NCBI GenBank assembly: GCA_036009625.1
Contig: DASYLJ010000083.1
Location: 34,572 to 98,571 of the forward strand
Source of the DNA: DASYLJ01 sp036009625
Lineage (GTDB): Bacteria; Desulfobacterota; Binatia; DP-6
Length of the DNA: 64,000 nt
Reading direction: 5' to 3'
Both the position numbers and the translations under genes were made by a program. The notes under the pieces were generated by a model. It made no database searches. It was given only the letters and a program-made list of their open reading frames with translations, and was not told where the DNA came from. This document shows positions 10,087 through 18,773 of the stretch, piece after piece. Within the stretch, counting starts at the first letter, position 1. Each line of letters opens with the position of its first letter.

Positions 10087-10634
10087 TGGGACTCGTACTG
10101 CTCGGACTGATCGTTGTTCTCGGGTTGTGGTTCGTCGCGATCTACAACGGCATGGTCGGCGGCCGGAACGCGGTGAAGGAGGCGTGGGCGCAGATCGACG
10201 TCCAGCTGAAGCGTCGCCACGACCTGATCCCGAATCTGGTGGAGACGGTGAAGGGCTACGCGTCGCACGAGAAGACGACGCTCGACGACGTGATGCGCGC
10301 CCGCACGCAGGCCACCGCGGCGCACGGTCCGTCGGCGCAGGGCCCGGCGGAGCAGCAGCTGAACGGTGCGCTCGGCCGGCTCTTCGCGGTGGCCGAGCAG
10401 TACCCCGACCTGAAGGCCAACACGAACTTCCTCGCCCTGCAGGAGGAGCTGGCGTCGACGGAGAACCGCATCGGTTTCGCGCGCCAGCACTTCAACGACT
10501 CGGTGCGCGACTACAACACGCGCATCCAGAGCATCCCGGCGAACTTCTTCGCCGCCGGGTTCGGCTTCGCGCCGGAGTCGTTCTTCGAGCTCGACGACCC
10601 CGCCGCACGCCAGACCCCGACCGTGAAGTTCTGA
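10083..10634 (+). CDS. lemA: LemA family protein
   Basis: A 183-residue LemA protein: one N-terminal transmembrane helix (about 3-22) followed by an extended helical domain with the hallmark QLKRRHDLIPNLVETVKGY and the TENRIGFARQHFNDSVRDYN motif. A strong AAGGAGGAGG lies at 10067-10076, spaced for ATG 10083 (overlapping the previous stop) or 10086. The function of LemA is unclear, but it is often encoded beside HtpX/M48 or TPM-domain genes, as here with an M48 peptidase 3 bases downstream. Confidence 0.95.
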   Translation: MMGLVLLGLIVVLGLWFVAIYNGMVGGRNAVKEAWAQIDVQLKRRHDLIPNLVETVKGYASHEKTTLDDVMRARTQATAAHGPSAQGPAEQQLNGALGRLFAVAEQYPDLKANTNFLALQEELASTENRIGFARQHFNDSVRDYNTRIQSIPANFFAAGFGFAPESFFELDDPAARQTPTVKF

Positions 10635-10637
10635 CGG

Positions 10638-11975
10638 ATGTGGGAGGCCATCGCCCGCAACCGCCGCCGCTCGGCCTTCCTGCTGGCGGGCATGGCGGTG
10701 CTCCTCGTGCTGACAGGCGCCGCGCTGGGTGCCACCATCGACCCGATGGCCGGCGCCGGCGCGGGTGCCGTGCTGGCGTCGATCGTGTTCCTCGTCATGT
10801 GGGGCGTCTCCAACGTGGGCGGCAGCCGCATGCTGCTCGCCAGCGTCGGCGCGCGACGGATCGAGAAGGACGATGCGCCGCGACTGTGGAACGTCGTCGA
10901 GGAGATGACCATCGCCGCCGGGCTGCCGGCGATGCCCGCCGTGCACCTGGTCGAGGACGACGCGCCGAATGCCTTCGCCGTCGGGCACCGCCCGGACCGC
11001 GCCGCGGTGGCGGTGACGTCGGGCCTCCTCAAGAGCCTCGATCGCGACCAGCTGCAGGGCGTGGTCGCGCACGAGATCGGCCACATCGCCAACCAGGACA
11101 CGCGCTTCCTCACCATGGCATCGATCATGGTCGGCAGCCTGGCGCTGATCGGCGACCTCTGGTTGCGCTCGAGCCGCACTGGTCTGCGCCGCACGAGCCG
11201 TGGCAAAGGGCAGGCCGGCCTCGTGGTGCTGGCGCTGGCCGTCGCCATCCTGGCGCCGATCGCGGCGCGACTCCTCTACCTGGCGTGCTCGCGCCAGCGC
11301 GAATTCCTCGCCGACGCCTCGGCGGCTCGCTTCACGCGCCTGCCGGAGGGGCTGGCGTCGGCGCTCGAGAAGATCGGCAGCCACGTCGGCAGCATGCGAG
11401 CGACGAACCGCGCCGTGCAGCCGCTCTTCATCGTGACGCCGCTCGAGAGCGGCGAGGCCGGTTCGTGGTTCGCGACGCATCCGCCGACCGTCACTCGCAT
11501 CCGCATCCTGCGCAGCATGAGCGGTGGCGCCGGCTACGATGCGTACGAGGCGGCGTTCCGGCAGGTGCAGGGTCAGGGCGTGCTCGACGCGCGCACGGTC
11601 GCCGGCGGGACCGCCGTTGCGGTGCGCGCTGCGTCGGGTGAGGAGGCGGAGCCGCAGAGCGTCGTCGAGCGTGCCACCGAGACGCACGCGGCGCTCGATC
11701 GCCTCGGCGGCTACCTATCGATCACGTGTGGGTGCGGTGTCGGCATCAAGGTGCCGCCTGGGTTCGCCGACGACACCATCACGTGCCCGCGCTGTGCTGT
11801 GGTGCATCCCGTGCCACGGGCGCAGGCGGCGCAGTACCAACGCAGCGCGACGGCTGGATGGGAGGCGTTCCGCTGCGCCTGTGGTCGCACCGTCCAGCTC
11901 AGCCCGGGATTCGCCGGCACGCGCGTCCGTTGTCCGGGATGCGGCGCGAGCATCGCGGTGGAGTCGCCGGCGTGA
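10638..11975 (+). CDS. M48 family zinc metallopeptidase with C-terminal zinc ribbons
   Basis: An integral membrane protease of 445 residues resembling HtpX. Transmembrane helices lie at about 13-33 and 42-60 and again at about 157-175 and 192-215. The zinc site is HEIGH at 145-149 with Glu222 in REFLADASAA as third ligand. Beyond the usual length (around residue 365) there are two Cys4 ribbon units (CGCG...CPRC and CACG...CPGC), each with a PGFAxxxxxCP pattern, not part of standard HtpX. It probably degrades misfolded membrane proteins; ribbons may bind substrate or partner. Part of the lemA module. Confidence 0.93.
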   Translation: MWEAIARNRRRSAFLLAGMAVLLVLTGAALGATIDPMAGAGAGAVLASIVFLVMWGVSNVGGSRMLLASVGARRIEKDDAPRLWNVVEEMTIAAGLPAMPAVHLVEDDAPNAFAVGHRPDRAAVAVTSGLLKSLDRDQLQGVVAHEIGHIANQDTRFLTMASIMVGSLALIGDLWLRSSRTGLRRTSRGKGQAGLVVLALAVAILAPIAARLLYLACSRQREFLADASAARFTRLPEGLASALEKIGSHVGSMRATNRAVQPLFIVTPLESGEAGSWFATHPPTVTRIRILRSMSGGAGYDAYEAAFRQVQGQGVLDARTVAGGTAVAVRAASGEEAEPQSVVERATETHAALDRLGGYLSITCGCGVGIKVPPGFADDTITCPRCAVVHPVPRAQAAQYQRSATAGWEAFRCACGRTVQLSPGFAGTRVRCPGCGASIAVESPA

Positions 11976-11989
11976 GCACACTGCGCACG

Positions 11990-12490
11990 ATGACGGACGT
12001 CGACGCGGTCGTGCTGGTGGGACATGGCGCCGTGCCGGCCGACTGCCCGCGCGATCTGGTGACGCGGCTGAAGGCGTTGGAAGGACGTCGTCGCGCCACG
12101 GGCACGCCCGTGACCAACGAGGAGATGGCGCTCGACACCCGCATTCGCGCCTGGCCCCGCACTGCCGGCTCCGATCCGTACGGTGCCGGCCTCGAGGCAC
12201 TCGCGTCGAGCCTGCGCCCGCTCCTCGGCACCGCGCGCCTCGTCGTCGCCTACAACGAGTTCTGTGCGCCGACGCTCGAGGAGGCGGTCGCCGCGCTCGC
12301 CGCTGACGGCGCGCACACGGTGGTCGTCGTGCCGTCGATGCTGACGCCCGGCGGGGTGCACTCGGAGATCGAGATCCCGGAAACGATCGCACGCCTACGC
12401 GCAGCGCACCCGACGCTGGCGCTGCGCTACGCCTGGCCTTTCGATCTCGACGCAGTCGCAGCGCTGCTCGCCGACCACATTCGCCGCTAG
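11990..12490 (+). CDS. CbiX/sirohydrochlorin chelatase-like protein
   Basis: A small single-domain protein of the CbiX group (VVLVGHGA near the N terminus, and a VVVVPSMLTPGGVHSEIEIP segment carrying the second His of the metal site). Family members insert cobalt, nickel or iron into sirohydrochlorin-type tetrapyrroles; here no other tetrapyrrole gene is nearby, so the assignment is by domain only. A GTG at 11972 overlapping the M48 stop in GTGA would add six residues; the ATG at 11990 puts the conserved strand at the usual distance from the N terminus. Last gene of the glcD run. Confidence 0.83.
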   Translation: MTDVDAVVLVGHGAVPADCPRDLVTRLKALEGRRRATGTPVTNEEMALDTRIRAWPRTAGSDPYGAGLEALASSLRPLLGTARLVVAYNEFCAPTLEEAVAALAADGAHTVVVVPSMLTPGGVHSEIEIPETIARLRAAHPTLALRYAWPFDLDAVAALLADHIRR

Positions 12491-12504
12491 TCGGGCGTAC
12501 CTGC

Positions 12505-12600
12505 ATGCCGCGCCGGCTTCGCCGGCCGCGGCACGCCGTTCGCGCGGAAACGAGCGCTACACTCTCGCGTCCCGTCCGACCCAAGACATGGTCTTGGGTC
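12505..12600 (-). repeat. two-hairpin dispersed repeat, copy 2 (inverted)
   Basis: This is the reverse-complement relative of the element at 4699-4793. Hairpins lie at 12507-12532 (GCCGCGCCGGC, TTC loop, GCCGGCCGCGGC) and 12578-12600 (GACCCAAGACATGGTCTTGGGTC). The spacer GGAAACG and CTCTCGCG segments are also shared. It again fills the gap between convergent genes, here the cbiX-like gene and the LLM oxidoreductase. Confidence 0.85.
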
Positions 12601-12601
12601 G

Positions 12602-13469
12602 CTATAACTTCGCGATCACCTCGTCGTGCAGTCGGGTCAGGCCGCGCTCGATACCTTCCGGATCGAACGCGGGCGGCGCCATGTTGAGCCGCGACACCCC
12701 GAGGTCCTGGAAGCGCTTCACGCGGTCGACGTCCATCGACGCCGCGCCGGCGGCCGTGAGCTCGATCGTCGCCGGATCGCGTCCCACCTTGTCGCACTCC
12801 TCGCGCATGACGGCGAGCAGGGCCGACAGCTTCGTCGGATCGTCGACGCCCGGGAAGAAGCCGTCGCCATAGCGCGCCGCGCGCTTGGCCGCGAGCTCGG
12901 TGTGACCGCCGACGACGATCGGCACGCCGGGCTTCTGTATCGGCTTCGGGTGCGACTCGAGCTTGCCCCAGCTTGAAGAAGCGCCCCTCGAACGGCTCCG
13001 GCTCGTCCTTCCACAGCGAGCGGATGGCGCGCACCGACTCCGCCGTGCGCGGGCCGCGCTCCTCGAACGGGATGCCGAGCGCGTCGAACTCCTCCTGCAG
13101 CCAGCCGACGCCGATGCCGAGGATGGCGCGGCCGCGCGACAGCACGTCGAGCGTGGCGACCTCCTTGGCGACGTAGAGCGGGTGGCGCTGCGGCAGGATC
13201 AGGATGCCGGTGGCGACCTTGATCGTCGTCGTGACGGCGGCGATGTAGGCGAGCGGCAGCAGCGGGTCGGGCAGCGGCAGGTTCTCCGGGGCCGGAATGC
13301 GTCCGCTGCGGTCGTACGGGTACGTCGACTTGTAGCCGACCGGGATCACGACGTGCTCCACCGACCACAGCGACTCGATGCCGGCCGCCTCGGCCGTACG
13401 GGCGAGGTGGGTGAGCGCATCGGGGAAGGTGAACGGGCCGGCGTTGGCGAAGGACAGTCCGAACTTCAT
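12602..13469 (-). CDS. LLM class (F420/FMN) oxidoreductase, frameshifted
   Basis: A luciferase-like TIM-barrel oxidoreductase of the TIGR03619 F420-dependent type: SFANAGPF at the N terminus, LWSVEHVVIP, and the ATGILILPQRHP and LGIGVGWLQEEFDALG motifs. The frame breaks inside a run of four G (minus strand; 12966-12969 on plus). Taking three G restores KLGKLESHPKPIQKPG and a continuous 288-residue protein ending in RLHDEVIAKL. This is probably a homopolymer sequencing error. Substrate unknown. Confidence 0.88.
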
Positions 13470-13535
13470 GGCCGCACCAGACAACAGGAGCGCCGCACGG
13501 TGCAAGACGGCGGGCCGACATGGTAACGGCGAAAC

Positions 13536-14386
13536 ATGCAGCGATGGACGATCGGCGACGTCGGCATCACCCGTGTGCTCGAGAGCGAGACCGCCAGCAA
13601 GGCCACGTTCCTCCTTCCCGACGCTGCTCCCGATGCACTGCGCGCCACGCCGACTGGCTCCAGCCCCACTTCCTCGACGTCCGCTGTCGGATCGTGGCCG
13701 CGATCCACGCGCTGGTGATCGAGTCGCAGGGACGCCGCATCGTCGTCGACACCTGCATCGGCAACGACAAGGAGCGCACCATCCCGCCCTGGAATCGCCT
13801 GCAGGGACCGTTCCTACGCGACCTCGAGGACGCCGGCTTCCCGCGCGAGTCGATCGACACCGTGCTCTGCACGCATCTCCACGTCGACCACGTCGGTTGG
13901 AACACGATGCTCGTCGATGGTCGCTGGGTGCCGACGTTCCCGAACGCGCGGTATCTTTTCGTGCGCGCCGAGTGGGAGCACTGGAACGCGTCGCCGCCTG
14001 CCATGGAAGGCGACATCGTCGGCGACTCGGTGCGCCCCGTGGTGGAGGCGGGGCTCGTCGATCTGGTTGCGCCCGACCATCGCCTCACCGACGAGGTGTG
14101 GCTCGAGTCGACGCCGGGACACACGCCGGGGCACGTGAGCGTCCGCATCCGTTCGGGGGGCGCGGACGCCGTCATCACCGGCGATCTGATGCACCATCCG
14201 GTGCAGTGCGCCGAGCCCGACTGGTACAGCCGCTTCGACGTCGACCGCGATGCGGCGCGGGCCACGCGGCGCGCCTTCCTCGAGCGCTACGCCGACGGCC
14301 CGGTGCTGGTGCTGGGCACGCACTTCGCCACCCCGGTCGCGGGGCGCGTCGTGCGTCACGGCGACGCCTGGCGCTTCGTGGTGTGA
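13536..14386 (+). CDS. metallo-beta-lactamase fold hydrolase, frameshifted
   Basis: A zinc hydrolase of the MBL superfamily, lactonase-like. The first 38 codons (from ATG 13536) read GDVGITRVLESE, typical of the family. One base is missing near 13651, after which DWLQPHFLDVRCRIV continues in another frame through the metal-binding CTHLHVDHVGWN, the STPGHTPGHVS loop and the GDLMHHPVQ Asp/His. With the base restored, the protein has 283 residues. The substrate could be a lactone or ester. It sits 46 bases before glcF on the same strand. Confidence 0.88.
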
Positions 14387-14432
14387 TCGAGCGTTGCGGG
14401 GTGAAAGCGGAGGTGCGAAGGTCGGCGCCCTG

Positions 14433-15674
14433 ATGGGGCAACATTCCGACACAGTGCCCGCCCCGCGCGTCGTTCCCACCGAGAAGCTCCTCGCGTGCGT
14501 CCACTGCGGCCTCTGCCTGTCGTCGTGCCCGACCTATCTCGAGCTCGGCACCGAGGCCGACTCGCCGCGCGGGCGCATCGCGCTCATGCGTGGCCTGGAG
14601 GAGGGACGTCTCGAGCCGACGGCCGAGGTCCTGCGGCATCTCGACCTGTGCCTCGGTTGCCGCGCCTGCGAGACCGCCTGCCCGTCCGGCGTCCAGTACG
14701 GCGCGCTCATCGAGGCTGCGCGTCCCTACCTCGAGCGCCATCGGCCGGCGCCCGCACGGGTGGCGCGACGGCTGCTCGCCACCGCCCTCACGACGCCGTG
14801 GATGCGCAGGGCGATGTTCGCGCCGGCGCGGCTGGTGGCGGGTGCCTCGTGGCTGCGCCGTCTGCCGTGGCGATGGGCCGCCTACGGTGCGGCGTTGCCG
14901 CGCCAGGGACGTCGCACGATGGACGCGGTGATCGAGCCCGCGGGGCAGGCGCGTGGCACCGCGGTGCTGCTGACGGGCTGTGTCGCCGAAACGCTCTTCG
15001 ACGGCACCAATCACGCCACCGCGGCGCTGCTCCGTCACGCCGGCGTCCGCGTCGTCGTACCGCAGGCGCAGGGGTGCTGTGGGGCGTTGCCGCTGCATCT
15101 CGGCGCGCACGATCGGTCGGTGTCGCTGGCGCGGCGGACGGCGGGCGTGCTCGCCGACACGGGTGCCGACTGGGTGGTGACGAACGCCGCCGGCTGCGGC
15201 GCGCTCGTGCGCGAGTACGACCAGCTGCTGCCGGGCGACCCAGATGCGAACGTCGTCGCACGCACGGCGCGCGACGCGCTCGAGCTGCTCGCCGAGCTCG
15301 GGCTACCGGCGGCGCCCGCCGTGGCGCCGCGCACCGTCGCCGTCCACGACCCGTGTCACCTCGCCCACGGACAGGGCGTGCGTGCGCAGGTGCGGACACT
15401 GCTCGAAGGCGTTCCCGGCCTGCGCCTCGTCGAGCTCGCCGAATCCGACACCTGTTGCGGCAGCGCCGGCACCTACAACCTCACCGAGCCCGCCATGGCG
15501 CGCCGGCTGCTCGACCGCAAGCTCGACCACGTGGCAGCCAGCGGCGCCGACGTGGTGGTGGCGGCGAACCCGGGCTGTCTGTTGCAGATGCGCGCCGGCG
15601 CCATCGCCCGGCGCCTTCCCATGGCGGTCGAGCACCCGATCGACCTCCTGGCGCGCGCGTACGGGCTCGTCTGA
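14433..15674 (+). CDS. glcF: glycolate oxidase iron-sulfur subunit GlcF
   Basis: A 413-residue electron-transfer subunit with two [4Fe-4S] motifs, CVHCGLCLSSCP (near 22-33) and CLGCRACETACP (near 73-84), followed by two CCG domains (GCCGALPLH and CCGSAGTYNL) and a HDPCHLAHGQ segment. It takes electrons from the GlcD/GlcE flavins to the quinone pool. It is unlinked to glcDE by about 4.7 kb and probably cotranscribed with the metallo-hydrolase upstream. Related lactate-utilisation proteins cannot be fully excluded, but GlcD and GlcE nearby make GlcF the best call. Confidence 0.93.
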   Translation: MGQHSDTVPAPRVVPTEKLLACVHCGLCLSSCPTYLELGTEADSPRGRIALMRGLEEGRLEPTAEVLRHLDLCLGCRACETACPSGVQYGALIEAARPYLERHRPAPARVARRLLATALTTPWMRRAMFAPARLVAGASWLRRLPWRWAAYGAALPRQGRRTMDAVIEPAGQARGTAVLLTGCVAETLFDGTNHATAALLRHAGVRVVVPQAQGCCGALPLHLGAHDRSVSLARRTAGVLADTGADWVVTNAAGCGALVREYDQLLPGDPDANVVARTARDALELLAELGLPAAPAVAPRTVAVHDPCHLAHGQGVRAQVRTLLEGVPGLRLVELAESDTCCGSAGTYNLTEPAMARRLLDRKLDHVAASGADVVVAANPGCLLQMRAGAIARRLPMAVEHPIDLLARAYGLV

Positions 15675-15679
15675 CGGCG

Positions 15680-16444
15680 TCAGATCGCCGACGACGTGCC
15701 GCGGTGGCGGCGGTACATGTCCTCGGCCCAACGGAACGCCGGATGCGACGCCAGCGCGGCGCGATAGCGTGCGCCCCCCTCCGGAAGCGCCGGCACGCTG
15801 TACGGGAACTCGGCCGGTCGCACGATCGGCGACAGGAGCGCGGCCGCGGTGAGATCGGCGACCGTGAACGCATCACCGACGAGGTAGCCCGACGGCTGCA
15901 GCTCGGTCTCGATGCGATCGAGCGCCTCCGTCACCTCGATCCGGCTACGTGCCACGCCCGCGTCATCGATACCCATGCTCGAGCGCATCACGATGCGCAG
16001 CCCTGGCAGCACGGCGCGGTAGAGCGTCTGCATCAGGGCGCCTTCCTCGCCCGCGAAGGCGTGCGTCATGAAGTCGCCATCGTCGAGCACCTCTGCGAAC
16101 ACGACGCGTCGGAGCGAGGGGCCCAGGTGCTCGTCGAACCAATCCTCCAACGCGAGAGCGCGCCGGCGGGCGTCGTCGTCGACGGGATAGAGCGGGCGAT
16201 CGGGGTGACGCTCCTCGAGATGCGCGATGATGCGCGTCGAGTCGACGATGGCCCCCACGTCGGTGATCAGGGCGGGCACCTGTTGTTGGCCGGTCATCCA
16301 CAGCATGCGCGGGATGTGCGGTCCGGGGAGCAGTGTCTGACGGACGTGCGGCACCCGCTTCCAGTCGAGCGCCCAGCGCGCCTTCTCGTTGAAGTGCGAA
16401 GCCCGGAACTGGAACAGGGTGGGAGCGTTCGCCATCGCTGCCAT
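15680..16444 (-). CDS. glutathione S-transferase family protein
   Basis: An N-terminal thioredoxin-like GST domain (TLFQFRASHFNEKARWAL, with VPALITDVGAIVDST as the cis-Pro and glutathione-binding loop) and a helical C-terminal domain (YLVGDAFTVADLTAAALLSP). It probably conjugates or isomerises small electrophiles. Several in-frame starts exist: ATG 16471, 16444 and 16435; 16444 or 16435 place the first strand at the family's usual distance. Convergent with glcF (5-base gap) and divergent from the glycine-zipper protein. Confidence 0.88.
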   Translation of the reverse strand: MAAMANAPTLFQFRASHFNEKARWALDWKRVPHVRQTLLPGPHIPRMLWMTGQQQVPALITDVGAIVDSTRIIAHLEERHPDRPLYPVDDDARRRALALEDWFDEHLGPSLRRVVFAEVLDDGDFMTHAFAGEEGALMQTLYRAVLPGLRIVMRSSMGIDDAGVARSRIEVTEALDRIETELQPSGYLVGDAFTVADLTAAALLSPIVRPAEFPYSVPALPEGGARYRAALASHPAFRWAEDMYRRHRGTSSAI

Positions 16445-16578
16445 GTAGACGACGCGGCGTGGCGTCACCATGGGGTAGCCCCGGCGTGTAATCTGTAGAA
16501 GTTCCTCGCCGCGCGCTCCCGGGCTTCAACATGGGCGTGGGGTATCGTCTGGTACGATCCGTGCACCCTGGAGACGTC

Positions 16579-17358
16579 GTGCAATCCATCGTCGGCATCT
16601 ACGAAACCCCCTCAGCCGCACGCGATGCCTGCCGGTCGCTGCGGGAAACCGTTCCCGTCGCTCGAATCCGCGTGTTTGCGCCCGACACGACAGCGAGCGA
16701 GCTGTCGGCCGAGCTCCCGACCGACGACGCCGAGCAGCCCGGCATGGGCTCGGCCGTCGCGGGCGTGGTCGGCGGTGCCGTCGGAGCGGCAGCCGCGAGC
16801 CTTCTGGTCCCGCCGGTGGGCGCCATCGCCATCATCGGCATCGCTGCCGGCGCCATGCTCGGGCTGGGCGGCGGCATGATGGCTGGTGCCACCGTCGAGG
16901 AGGACATGTCGGAGGGCCTGCCGCGCGACGAGCTGTTCTTCTACGAGGACGCGCTGCGCCAGGGACGCGTGGTCGTAGCGGCCTTCGTCGACGACGACGA
17001 GGACGCCGAGGCGGCCCGCGAAGTCATGGCGGCGGCGGGAGCCGAGACGGTCGATGCCGCGCGCGACGCGTGGTGGGTCGGCCTGCGCGACGCCGAAGCC
17101 GAGGAGTACCGCGCCAACGGTCTCGACTTCGAGGCCGACGAGGAGCTCTTCCGCCGCGGCTTCGAGGCGGCGCTGCTTGGCGAGCGCATCGATGCGCCGG
17201 AGCACGAGGTCGCGACATATCTGGTCGCGCACTATCCGGACGTCTACCACGCCGAGGCGTTTCGTCGCGGTTGGTCCCGCGGCCGCGATCACCTCGCCAA
17301 GGTGCGCGAGTTGGGCGTCACGCGCCCGCCGGTCGTCGACGAGACCAGCGCCTCCTAG
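16579..17358 (+). CDS. stress-type protein with glycine-zipper segment
   Basis: The N-terminal 40 residues (SIVGIYETPSAARDACRSL) resemble the YflT/general-stress-protein 17M fold found in envelope and stress proteins. A Gly/Ala-rich hydrophobic stretch at about 55-105 can form two membrane-inserting glycine-zipper helices. The rest is acidic, with a DDDEDAEAAREVMAAAGAET segment resembling a second such domain. The GTG at 16579 follows a GGAG at good spacing; an ATG at 16531 would add 16 residues without a Shine-Dalgarno. Function unknown. Confidence 0.75.
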   Translation: MQSIVGIYETPSAARDACRSLRETVPVARIRVFAPDTTASELSAELPTDDAEQPGMGSAVAGVVGGAVGAAAASLLVPPVGAIAIIGIAAGAMLGLGGGMMAGATVEEDMSEGLPRDELFFYEDALRQGRVVVAAFVDDDEDAEAAREVMAAAGAETVDAARDAWWVGLRDAEAEEYRANGLDFEADEELFRRGFEAALLGERIDAPEHEVATYLVAHYPDVYHAEAFRRGWSRGRDHLAKVRELGVTRPPVVDETSAS

Positions 17359-17846
17359 AGGTAGCCGAAGTCCTTGAGCCGTTTGCGCATGGCGCGATCC
17401 TCGACGTCCGACGCGGAATTCTTGTCGGCGTCGAGGAAGCCCAGGTGCTCGAGCGCCGTGACCACGCGCCCGGCGCCGGTGCCGGAGCCGTCCTTCGGCA
17501 GGACGACCTCGACGTCGGGTCGGTCGGGTCTCTCATAACCGCACGCCGGGGCTTCCGGACATGGCACGTACACCTCGGCGAACCGGTCGATGCCGAGCCG
17601 GGCGCGTTCGCGCACCGAGCGGGCGCCCACCGGCAGCGCGATGATGCTGACGATGTCGTGCCGCGCGAGCGTGCTGGTCAGGAATGCCAGCGCACCGTCG
17701 CCGTTCAACCACTCGATGCCCGGCGTGCGCTGGTCGATCAGCTCGGTCCTGAGCGCACGCGCGCGAAGACGTCCCTCGATCTGATGCGCCATCGCGCAGA
17801 CGTCGGACATCTCGGGCCCCGTCACCCACACCGTGAACGCCGCCAT
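17355..17846 (-). CDS. APS-kinase-like protein lacking the P-loop
   Basis: A 163-residue protein whose start (FTVWVTG) and middle (HDIVSIIALPVGARSVRERA, then RFAEVYVPCPEA) match adenylylsulfate kinase (CysC) strand order, ending in VVTALEHLGFL like CysC. Where CysC has the Walker A GLSGSGKST, this has PEMSDVCAM, so ATP binding in the usual way is not expected. GGAGGGG precedes ATG 17846, which overlaps the purU stop by one base (TGATG). It may be a scaffold, a regulatory remnant or have a new activity. No other sulfate assimilation gene is nearby. Confidence 0.72.
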   Translation of the reverse strand: MAAFTVWVTGPEMSDVCAMAHQIEGRLRARALRTELIDQRTPGIEWLNGDGALAFLTSTLARHDIVSIIALPVGARSVRERARLGIDRFAEVYVPCPEAPACGYERPDRPDVEVVLPKDGSGTGAGRVVTALEHLGFLDADKNSASDVEDRAMRKRLKDFGYL

Positions 17847-18733
17847 CACCCCTCCGCCGACCCCGGGAGACGTCCCGGACGGAAGATCACCTTCTTGTCC
17901 TTCACCACCAGCTGCTCGTTCAGGAAGAGCTGCACCGCTTGTGAGAGCACCTTGCTCTCGAGCGCCTGTCCGCGAGACCGCACTTCGTCGAGCGTGTCCT
18001 CGCCGACGCGGATGTGGAACACGTCCTGCAGCACGACGGGACCCGCATCGAGCTGCTCGGTGACGAAGTGCGCCGTGCACCCCGACACGCGCACGCCTTC
18101 CTCCCAGGCCTGTTTGTACGCGTTCGGACCCGGATGGTACGGCAGCAGCGATGGGTGGATGTTGATGATGCGGAACGGGTAACGGTCGATCACTTTCGGC
18201 GACAGGATCTGCATGTAGCGCGCGAGCACGACGAGGTCGGGCTTGGCGTCGGCGAGCCGATCGAGCAGCCAGTCGAAGTGCGCCGTCTTGTCGGCGGACG
18301 GCGACCACGCGAACGACAGATCGTGCGACGTGGCGAGCGCGCCCAGCACCTCGTGATTCGAGAGCACGGTGACGATGTCGCCGTTGAGCAGCCCGGCGTC
18401 GCGATCGCGGATCAGCTGCTCGAGACAGTGCGGCTCCCTGGTGACGAGTACCGCCACGCGCTTGCGCTCCGGCGTGCGTCCCGCCAGCCGGAGCTTCACC
18501 TCCATGTTGATCTCCTGGCCGATCTGCCGCAGCCCATCGACGAGCTCGTCGAGCGAGCTCGACAGATCGGAGAGGTCGACCAGCATGGTCATGATGAAGA
18601 GCCCCTCCATCACGCGCTGCTCGATGTCCTCGATGTTGATGTCGCAGGACGCCAGGTAGGTGGAGATGCGCGCCACCACGCCCTTCTGGTCGTGACCGAT
18701 CACCGACACGACGGCGCGATTGTGGGCGCTCAT
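17846..18733 (-). CDS. purU: formyltetrahydrofolate deformylase
   Basis: Hydrolyses 10-formyl-THF to formate and THF, balancing one-carbon units. The 295-residue protein has an ACT domain (about 7-80, SVIGHDQKGVVARISTYL) and a formyltransferase-type catalytic domain (VVLARYMQILS, INIHPSLLPYHPGPNAY with the active-site His, and TEQLDAGPVVLQD with the Asp). Its length is normal for PurU. The ATG at 18733 starts the family-typical N terminus. The downstream APS-kinase-like gene is coupled by a TGATG junction. Confidence 0.95.
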   Translation of the reverse strand: MSAHNRAVVSVIGHDQKGVVARISTYLASCDINIEDIEQRVMEGLFIMTMLVDLSDLSSSLDELVDGLRQIGQEINMEVKLRLAGRTPERKRVAVLVTREPHCLEQLIRDRDAGLLNGDIVTVLSNHEVLGALATSHDLSFAWSPSADKTAHFDWLLDRLADAKPDLVVLARYMQILSPKVIDRYPFRIINIHPSLLPYHPGPNAYKQAWEEGVRVSGCTAHFVTEQLDAGPVVLQDVFHIRVGEDTLDEVRSRGQALESKVLSQAVQLFLNEQLVVKDKKVIFRPGRLPGSAEG

Positions 18734-18773
18734 GGCCCGAAACCTTACCGGCGCCCCGGCGCGGGACGCAAGC

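Noticed and set aside
10053..11687. 545-residue minus-strand frame under lemA and the M48 gene
   Set aside because: Arg/His-rich antisense reading of two well-supported genes; GC-rich DNA keeps such frames open.
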